11,260 bases of DNA. Origin: Verrucomicrobiales bacterium (GTDB lineage: Bacteria; Verrucomicrobiota; Verrucomicrobiae; Limisphaerales; UBA9464). Position 1 is the first letter of the stretch. Each line of letters begins with the position of its first letter. Below are positions 6,713 through 11,260 of this stretch, in pieces. The stretch covers positions 1 through 11,260 of the forward strand of contig SXXZ01000386.1 of NCBI GenBank assembly GCA_005789375.1, given 5' to 3'. The position numbers and the translations under genes were made by a program. The notes under the pieces were generated by a model. It searched no databases. It saw only the letters and a program-made list of their open reading frames with translations, and was not told where the DNA came from.

Positions 6713-7284
6713 GGCTGCCCTCCTTGTGAGACCACGCCCAGGACCACGTAATGGAACGGCGTGTGAAGCTCGACGCCGGCTTGAGCTAGGTCAGTCTTCG
6801 CGAAGTAGGCTGCAGCCTTCCGCGAGGCACGTCCGGTCAACTGGTAGCAGGTACCACCCCGACCGATCTCGATTTGAACCAAGTCACCTCGGTTCAAACG
6901 TTTGTCCTCTATGTCCCCAAGACCGGCGGCCAGCGAGATCCCATACTTGGACGATTTGGGACTATCGACATGGGCTTGCCCCACAGACCATGGACGGCCG
7001 TTGGTGGCAGCAACCCTGGCCTTGTTTTGCTCCGCCACCACGAGGATGGCGTGGGTCCTCGACACTAGGCGCTTGAGGATCGCCGTTGGGTCGATGATGA
7101 CAACATCACGCCCCTCGGTGGGGAGGTCTGCAGTCAGAACAGCCGGCTTCTCGCCTGGACCGTTCGACTCGGGTTTTTGGGTCGCGGTCGCTGCATCTCT
7201 GATCGCTGCGTTGCTCCCAGTGGTGGAGGTAGGGACCCCATCGCCCTCGAGAGGCGGGGTCATTCGGTTATCGGTTTCGGTCAT
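6709..7284 (-). CDS. Unknown protein, first gene of the replication operon, 191 aa
   Basis: No family is recognised. The first 60 or so residues are rich in Thr, Pro, Gly and Glu and look disordered. The remainder is a compact mixed alpha/beta region, beginning around GRDVVIIDPTAILKRLV and continuing through AILVVAEQNKARV and GDLVQIEIGRGGTCYQL, that ends with GVELHTPFHYVVLG. Basic patches (TGRASRKAAAYFAK) might contact nucleic acid. The frame is open to a TTG at 7353, but the ATG at 7284 is preferred because it leaves a control region between this gene and the divergent HTH gene; neither start has a Shine-Dalgarno. Its stop overlaps the start of the 56-aa gene (ATGA). As the first gene opposite a regulator it is a candidate early protein of the element. 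Confidence 0.72.
   Translation of the reverse strand: MTETDNRMTPPLEGDGVPTSTTGSNAAIRDAATATQKPESNGPGEKPAVLTADLPTEGRDVVIIDPTAILKRLVSRTHAILVVAEQNKARVAATNGRPWSVGQAHVDSPKSSKYGISLAAGLGDIEDKRLNRGDLVQIEIGRGGTCYQLTGRASRKAAAYFAKTDLAQAGVELHTPFHYVVLGVVSQGGQP
6719..6724 (-). promoter_or_regulatory. Shine-Dalgarno AGGAGG for the 56-aa gene
   Basis: On the minus strand AGGAGG lies six bases before the ATG at 6712, inside the last codons of the upstream gene. It is one of only two strong ribosome sites noticed in the operon and is the main evidence that the short gene is translated. Confidence 0.75.
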
Positions 7285-7300
7285 TTTTGCTTTCGTCAGC

Positions 7301-7316
7301 ACCTCGAATTCGAGGT
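7301..7316. promoter_or_regulatory. Perfect 16-bp palindrome, candidate operator
   Basis: The sequence acctcgaattcgaggt equals its own reverse complement over all 16 bases. It lies between the divergent start codons at 7284 (minus operon) and 7355 (plus HTH gene), where an autoregulating repressor would be expected to bind. If the minus gene really began at the TTG at 7353, the palindrome would be coding (residues LEFEV) and the argument would weaken. Confidence 0.5.
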
Positions 7317-7354
7317 CGCCTTGACCGTCCTCGACTGTGTCGCACTCTCTCAAA

Positions 7355-8383
7355 ATGTCCGATTTGCCTCAGGAAGGGTTGCCGACGGATGGCGTGCTGA
7401 CCGGTCACCCGAGATCAACGAAGCTGGCGAAGCTGATTTCTATCCTCCACGGATTTAACCAACACCGAAAAGCCCGGCGACTGTTCCGAGAGGCGTGCCG
7501 GGAGGCTTTCGCAAGGATTCTTGGACATCCCTTGGCCAAGGTACGGCCCATCCGAGAGGTCGATTGCCGGATGGAAGCTCTCGAGGATTTACAGCAGGGG
7601 CGGCGCGGACCGGCCGCAGAGGGACTTAGACACCTGGCGAAAGTGTTCAAGCGGGACCCACGGACAATCCGTCGTTGGGTCGAAGCTGGTTATTTCCCGG
7701 GAGCCTACAAAACCGAAGGCGGCCAATGGCGGATTCCTCCTGCCTCCCTTTCCAACATTCAACTGCCAGCCAAACTACAAAACCGCCGGCTCAAAGTGCC
7801 CAACAGGCGCTTGAAACAACAGGCAGTGAAGCAGTTTGATCGGTTCGATGATCAATTTACGGGTATTATTTTAATATTACACGACCAATTCTTAACCGTG
7901 AAGGGACTTGAGCCGCCCGTTAACTCGGAAAAACGAATAGAAATGCTTAAAGAAGAAGGCTTTGTTGAATTTCTAAAACCGTTTTTAGAACAAGGCGTGA
8001 ACGACGGTCCCCGGGGCTTTGCAAAAACGATCAATGTGCTGGGGCTAATGCACACCAAAACCTGCATCCAAAGAGAAGTGAACACAGAAGGTGCAGAAAA
8101 CAGTAAAATTAAACCAAAAAACCCCAACGGTAAAAAACAGAGGAGATACAGATCTGCAATGACAGTAACATACCTGGCTAATTTATACGGAGTCCACCGA
8201 TCAACTGTTCACAGGTGGCTAAGCAACGACAACAATTTTAAAACGAATTTCCAGAGAACTTCTGCGACCCTGGGAAACGAAGCCATGGGGCAAGAAATTA
8301 AAAATACATATGCAGGCAACACTAATCATCCAACTATGGAAGAAGACTACGATGATGCAGATTCAGACCCCAATGAATATTAA
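7355..8383 (+). CDS. Two-HTH DNA-binding protein (excisionase/regulator-like), 342 aa
   Basis: This gene is divergent from the replication operon and encodes a probable DNA-binding regulator or excisionase. The first helix-turn-helix (about 92-128) reads LAKVFKRDPRTIRRWVEAGYF followed by a wing ending GGQWRIPP, the layout of the MerR/excisionase type ('HTH_17'). A second one (about 269-290) reads VTYLANLYGVHRSTVHRWL. The C-terminus is acidic (EEDYDDADSDPNEY). A GTG six codons upstream (7337) is an alternative start; neither has a clear Shine-Dalgarno. The codons after about residue 158 (from near 7830) are visibly AT-rich, unlike the GC-rich first half and the neighbouring genes, which suggests a fusion of segments with different origin. 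Repressing the divergent operon, or acting as the directionality factor for Int1 or Int2, are both plausible roles. Confidence 0.75.
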   Translation: MSDLPQEGLPTDGVLTGHPRSTKLAKLISILHGFNQHRKARRLFREACREAFARILGHPLAKVRPIREVDCRMEALEDLQQGRRGPAAEGLRHLAKVFKRDPRTIRRWVEAGYFPGAYKTEGGQWRIPPASLSNIQLPAKLQNRRLKVPNRRLKQQAVKQFDRFDDQFTGIILILHDQFLTVKGLEPPVNSEKRIEMLKEEGFVEFLKPFLEQGVNDGPRGFAKTINVLGLMHTKTCIQREVNTEGAENSKIKPKNPNGKKQRRYRSAMTVTYLANLYGVHRSTVHRWLSNDNNFKTNFQRTSATLGNEAMGQEIKNTYAGNTNHPTMEEDYDDADSDPNEY

Positions 8384-9012
8384 TACAATCATCACCTAGG
8401 ATAAATCAGTAACAATGCCCCACCCACCGCGTTAACCGGGGCCGAATCTCTGTACCGCCCGTGTGGAATCCCTCGGCACTGCCTGCGCAGCGCACGTCCC
8501 CACGGGCTGGGAAACGCCTCTACCGGTCGCGGTGGGATCCAGGGCAGACGCCAGGGACGCAACGGACGCCAAGGGCAGTCCACCTCCAAGGCCGCCCAGC
8601 CACACTGGCATCACCGGGATACCTCCGGCGGTCACTTGGACTAGAGAGCCAGCATCACCCCCACCCCAGGCTCATTTCAGCCTGCCGCCCAGTCGCCGCC
8701 TCCCCTCGGGCCGCCAGCTCCTTCGTCGCTGCCGTCACTCGGGTCCTTGTCACCCAGGCAGCAGCCTTCAATTCGCCCCATCACCAGGGCCACACCTGTC
8801 AGGTCGTCGATGGCGGCCAGATCTCAAAGTAGGGGTGCTGGCTGACTTCAATTTTATCAGTTATTAAAGATGAAAAGATAAAAAATGAATCAGTCAGAGA
8901 TATTGAAAGGGTGTATCTCTGGTGACCCACCACCCCACCCACGGGGAAAAGGCAAAAGGCGCCCAGTAGGCAATTACCTCGGGAGGCATCGATGGGGCCG
9001 ACTGTTCTGACC
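8384..9012. other. 629-bp gap with no convincing gene, includes an AT-rich pocket
   Basis: Open frames here (for example 8463-8867 plus and 8432-8635 minus) are low-complexity proline- or glycine-rich translations with no ribosome site and are not accepted as genes. The middle (about 8440-8820) is C-rich on the plus strand. Around 8847-8910 the composition flips to strongly AT-rich, including attttatcagttattaaag, then returns to GC-rich sequence. A hairpin sits at 8895-8921. The region separates element-type genes from host-type genes, so it may contain the right end of the element or an origin. No repeat matching the left-hand repeats was found by eye, and no tRNA gene was recognised. Confidence 0.4.
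8895..8921 (-). terminator. Hairpin plus T-run downstream of the LamG gene
   Basis: The arms cagagata (8895-8902) and tatctctg (8914-8921) pair perfectly over 8 bp with an 11-nt loop. On the minus strand the stem is followed, after about seven bases, by ATTTTTTATC. It lies 92 nt beyond the LamG stop and could be its transcription terminator. The stem is AT-rich and the T-run is displaced, so this is a weak call. Confidence 0.3.
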
Positions 9013-10467
9013 TTAAGGCACCTCCGAAATGCGGAAGAGACGACCCTCCTGGTCCACATTAAACTCCTGCTCCAAGGTCTCATCCTGGGCAACGAAAGGC
9101 GCGCCAGCGGCGGTCCAAGTCAGCAGATCACGCGTCGATTCAAGCTGGTACTTTCGGCCCAAGACCACCCTTAGACTTACACGCACCCGACTGACTTCGA
9201 CGCTGAGTTCCGGACTGAACGGTGGGGATGCAATCCGGACCAGCGGAGCCGATGTGTAACCGGTGCCAGGGTTGGTAATGGTGATGCCAGTCACGACTCC
9301 ACCCACAACCGTGGCGATGGCACTGGCCCCCGTCCCACCACCCCCAACAAACAAGACGGTGGGTGGGGTTTGATATCCACGTCCGCCGTCGGTGATTTGG
9401 GAGTCCACGACGAACCCGTTGACGACCTTGCTGACCCCTGTGGCTCGGCGAGCTGGGTACGGCGGTGGCGCGATCGTAATGGTGGGGATGGAGGTGTAGC
9501 CGCTGCCCGGATTTTGAACCGTAACCCGTGTGACGACCCCATTTTCCATCGTGGCAACTGCCGTTGCACCAGTCCCACCTCCGCCGGAAATGGTCACTGC
9601 CGGTGTATTCGTGTAGCCCAGACCACCGCTCGTCAGAGTGGCACCCACTACGAAACCGTTGACTACGACCGCCGTCGCTTTGGCCGGCTGAGCCGAGCTG
9701 CAATCTGGTCGGAAAATGCCTGAGTTGGCGTCAGGTACGACACTCGCACCTCCCTCCAGCTTACCATCATGACCGTGACCGGTGACATCCCTGGCTGTTC
9801 CGTCCTCGAAGCTCCATGAGGCGGCCAAACCGGACTCACCATCCCCCAGTCGACAGTACATCTGCTGGCGGATCTCTGAATCCAGTTTTGCCCGCGACCA
9901 GATTCGCACCTCATCCATCAGGGCGTTGGCAAACCCGGTGTAAGGAAATTCCGCCCTACCGATGCGGAGTGGTAGGTCGGTCTGTCGCAGGCCTGCTTTT
10001 AGGTTTGCGTTGGTCTTAACAGCGATCCCATTGACGTAAATTTTCACTGACTTGTCTGCGCTTGAGAAAGTACAGGCCAGATGAGTCCACGATAACAGCG
10101 GCACGGGAGCGTCTACGTATCCGTAGGAACCATCCTGCAGGAAGGCGAGGAATCGAATGCTCGCTCCTTGACCCACTGAATCAGCGTCACGAATCCATTG
10201 AAGCTGATAGGACTGCCTCGAATTTCCGCTCTCCCCGTCGCCCTTGTGGAGGAGTTGCATGCCGTTCTGAGGCGGCTGCCGCAGGAATACCCAAGCCTCC
10301 AAGGTTATACCACTTGGGTTCTGGAGATCTGGACTGCTCGGAACCGTCACGAAGCTTGTCGTTCCATTTAAGGAAAGGACCTTGTTGGTAGGGGCTTGGG
10401 CAACTGAGGTCACGGGTGCAGCCAAGGCCATGATTAAGGCCATGATGGTCCGAGCAGAGCGTCTCAT
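9013..10467 (-). CDS. Secreted LamG-domain protein with GxGYT repeats, 484 aa
   Basis: This is an exported protein, probably cell-surface or extracellular, that may bind carbohydrate or other ligands. A signal peptide is clear (about 1-25: basic MRRSAR, hydrophobic core, cleavage after AQA). A concanavalin-like LamG/jelly-roll domain follows (about 28-205), with the typical SGITLEAWVF and MDEVRIWSRA strands. Next come two repeat units (about 262-334 and 342-414), each made of two halves with the pattern NGxV...GxGYTxxPxVxI and a GGGGTGA linker. The last 64 residues (YQLESTRDLLTW...GAPF...LFRIS) match the C-terminal domain common in verrucomicrobial secreted proteins. The frame is open to a GTG at 10599, but the signal peptide and an AGGGA motif favour the ATG at 10467. 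The gene is divergent from the ECF sigma factor, 91 bp away, suggesting shared control. Confidence 0.82.
   Translation of the reverse strand: MRRSARTIMALIMALAAPVTSVAQAPTNKVLSLNGTTSFVTVPSSPDLQNPSGITLEAWVFLRQPPQNGMQLLHKGDGESGNSRQSYQLQWIRDADSVGQGASIRFLAFLQDGSYGYVDAPVPLLSWTHLACTFSSADKSVKIYVNGIAVKTNANLKAGLRQTDLPLRIGRAEFPYTGFANALMDEVRIWSRAKLDSEIRQQMYCRLGDGESGLAASWSFEDGTARDVTGHGHDGKLEGGASVVPDANSGIFRPDCSSAQPAKATAVVVNGFVVGATLTSGGLGYTNTPAVTISGGGGTGATAVATMENGVVTRVTVQNPGSGYTSIPTITIAPPPYPARRATGVSKVVNGFVVDSQITDGGRGYQTPPTVLFVGGGGTGASAIATVVGGVVTGITITNPGTGYTSAPLVRIASPPFSPELSVEVSRVRVSLRVVLGRKYQLESTRDLLTWTAAGAPFVAQDETLEQEFNVDQEGRLFRISEVP
9226..9684 (-). repeat. Two ~73-residue GxGYT coding repeats
   Basis: Two tandem units (about 9466-9684 and 9226-9444) within the LamG gene each encode VVNGFVV...GGxGY..(P)PxV...GGGGTGAxAxAT followed by GVVTxxTxxNPGxGYTSxPxxxIA. 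Each unit is itself a pair of related half-repeats, giving four GxGY motifs. The close likeness of the two units points to internal duplication. They are probably beta-rich modules spacing the LamG domain from the C-terminal domain. Confidence 0.75.
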
Positions 10468-10558
10468 ACTCGTCCCTTCGCTCCGCACCGGGCCTGCGTT
10501 ACGGAATTTCTGGAAGAATTGTTGAAACGGTCGCCACCGGCGGAGCGATGAAGTAAGT
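10468..10558. promoter_or_regulatory. Divergent intergenic region between LamG and ECF sigma genes
   Basis: This 91-bp segment separates the LamG start and the sigma-factor start and must contain the 5' control signals of both unless they lie in coding sequence. A TTGAAA (about 10522-10527) resembles a plus-strand -35 element, but no matching -10 box was found at the usual distance. GGAG about 13 bases before the GTG at 10559 is a weak ribosome site. Confidence 0.4.
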
Positions 10559-11197
10559 GTGACCCTCGTGTCCTCCACGTTCGACGATTCGCTGCCCACT
10601 CGGGCCAGCCTGCTTCTTCGGCTCCAAGACCTGGACGACCACTCCTCCTGGATGGAGTTCTTCGACCGCTACCGCCGGTTCATCTTTGGGATTGCGTTAA
10701 GAATGGGCCTCAGCCGGCAAGATGCTGAGGAGGTCGTCCAAGACACCGTCATCTCGGTCTCTCGTGGGTTGCCCAGCTTCAGCTACAACCCCACCAAAGG
10801 CTCCTTCAAGGGTTGGTTGATGCGGGTCACCCAACACAAGGTGGTCGACCAGTTCCGGAAGCTGGGACGTCAGGTGCCGACGGATGGGTTGCCCGGCGAA
10901 ACCACGGCCACCCCGGAGGCGGCAGTGGACCAACCCTTCGATGCGTTCTGGGAGGCCGAGTGGCAGCACAACCTGCTGCAGGTGGCCACCGACCAGCTTC
11001 GTTTGGCCGTCTCACCGCGGAACTTTCAGATCTTCGACTGGACCGTCCGGATGGGGAGGACTGCTGAGGAAACTGCCAAGGCCTTCGGCATCTCCACCGT
11101 CCTGGTCCGGGTCACCAAGTTCCGTGTCCTCCACGAGTTCAAACGGATCCTGCGCCGCCTCGAGAAGGAACCTTGGCCGAAGGGAACCCGGCCATGA
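10559..11197 (+). CDS. ECF-type RNA polymerase sigma factor, 212 aa
   Basis: This is a sigma-70 family factor of the small extracytoplasmic-function type, which directs RNA polymerase to a limited set of promoters. Region 2 spans about 30-101: WMEFFDRYRRFIFGIALRMG, then DAEEVVQDTVISV (core-binding 2.2) and FKGWLMRVTQHKVVDQFRK (region 2.3-2.4). Region 4 spans about 140-200, with a helix-turn-helix in TAEETAKAFGISTVLVRVTKFRVL. The linker (about 102-130) is longer and more Pro/Thr-rich than in minimal ECF factors. The start used is a GTG; another in-frame GTG follows three codons later. The stop overlaps the start of the next gene (ATGA), so the downstream protein is co-produced and may be its regulator. 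In Verrucomicrobiota and Planctomycetota such sigma genes are often linked to protein kinase or anti-sigma genes. Confidence 0.9.
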   Translation: MTLVSSTFDDSLPTRASLLLRLQDLDDHSSWMEFFDRYRRFIFGIALRMGLSRQDAEEVVQDTVISVSRGLPSFSYNPTKGSFKGWLMRVTQHKVVDQFRKLGRQVPTDGLPGETTATPEAAVDQPFDAFWEAEWQHNLLQVATDQLRLAVSPRNFQIFDWTVRMGRTAEETAKAFGISTVLVRVTKFRVLHEFKRILRRLEKEPWPKGTRP

Positions 11198-11260
11198 ACC
11201 CTCTGGCATGGATCACCCGCCTCTTCCGTAGTGGCACCATCAGGCGTTGGCCGGAATGGC
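11194..11260 (+). CDS. Start of a gene coupled to the sigma factor (partial, 22 codons seen)
   Basis: An ATG overlaps the sigma-factor stop by four bases and opens a frame that runs off the window end, encoding MNPLAWITRLFRSGTIRRW and a few more residues. The visible part is basic and amphipathic, and no domain can be named. By analogy with ECF loci in related phyla it may be a Ser/Thr protein kinase or an anti-sigma factor, but nothing in 22 residues decides this. Confidence 0.6.
   Translation, partial: MNPLAWITRLFRSGTIRRWPEW

Noticed and set aside
7838..7847. Third copy of gatcggttcg matching the 6377-6404 repeats, considered as an iteron
   Set aside because: It lies about 1.4 kb away, inside another gene, and the two closer copies simply encode a doubled RTDP. 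No regular array exists.
8463..8867. Plus-strand open frame of 134 codons
   Set aside because: The translation is low-complexity Pro/Ser/Arg, there is no ribosome site, and it runs through the C-rich block into the AT pocket. The overlapping frames on both strands look equally artificial.
8405..8945. ccccacccac motif preceded by atcagt at about 8406-8427 and again at about 8890-8942, considered as att repeats
   Set aside because: The spacing between the two parts differs greatly between copies, and the C-rich motif is simple sequence, so a shared core site is not supported.
10468..10599. 44-codon extension of the LamG gene to a GTG at 10599
   Set aside because: A clear signal peptide begins at the ATG at 10467 with an AGGGA motif before it, and the extension would overlap the divergent sigma gene.
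1..11260. CRISPR arrays, tRNA or rRNA genes, insertion-sequence ends
   Set aside because: No regularly spaced repeats, cloverleaf-like segment with a plausible anticodon arm, rRNA-like stretch or transposase with terminal inverted repeats was seen by eye.

Overview
The window looks like a GC-rich bacterial chromosome carrying an integrated mobile element, most likely from the Verrucomicrobiota. The lineage call rests on the right end. There a secreted LamG protein ends in the 'YQLESTRDLLTWT...GAPF' type of C-terminal domain that is common in verrucomicrobial exported proteins, and it lies divergent to an ECF-type sigma factor that is translationally coupled to a downstream gene. This is inference from family knowledge, not from a search.

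Layout. Bases 1-245 hold a dense set of short direct and inverted repeats just ahead of a tyrosine recombinase (Int1, 246-1289, +). A second, related but diverged tyrosine recombinase (Int2, 1205-2299, -) points at it, and the two genes overlap by 85 bp at their 3' ends. Int2 is the last gene of a minus-strand operon running from about 7284 down to 1205. In transcription order it encodes: an unrecognised 191-aa protein (6709-7284); an acidic 56-aa protein (6542-6712, coupled by ATGA); a 228-aa protein that reads as an archaeo-eukaryotic primase (AEP)-like domain with its catalytic residues missing (5755-6441); a 389-aa protein with an H-x3-C-x15-C-x2-C zinc-knuckle pattern resembling phage gp32-like ssDNA-binding proteins (4593-5762, overlapping its neighbour by 8 nt); a 744-aa AEP primase / SF3 helicase fusion (2315-4549); and Int2. 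Divergent from the operon is a two-HTH regulator or excisionase-like protein (7355-8383, +). A perfect 16-bp palindrome lies between the two start codons.

Together these genes look like an integrative element that carries its own small replication module: primase-helicase, ssDNA-binding protein and a dead primase-like partner. It also carries two recombinases and a divergent control switch, an arrangement comparable to P4-like or other phage satellites and to integrative plasmids. No capsid, packaging or conjugation gene is visible in the window. The dead primase paralogue and the paired convergent recombinases are the least ordinary parts.

Bases 8384-9012 contain no convincing gene but hold an AT-rich pocket with a hairpin, and may include the right edge of the element. 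From 9013 on the genes look like ordinary host sequence: a LamG protein with GxGYT repeats (-), an ECF sigma factor (+) and the first 22 codons of a coupled gene.
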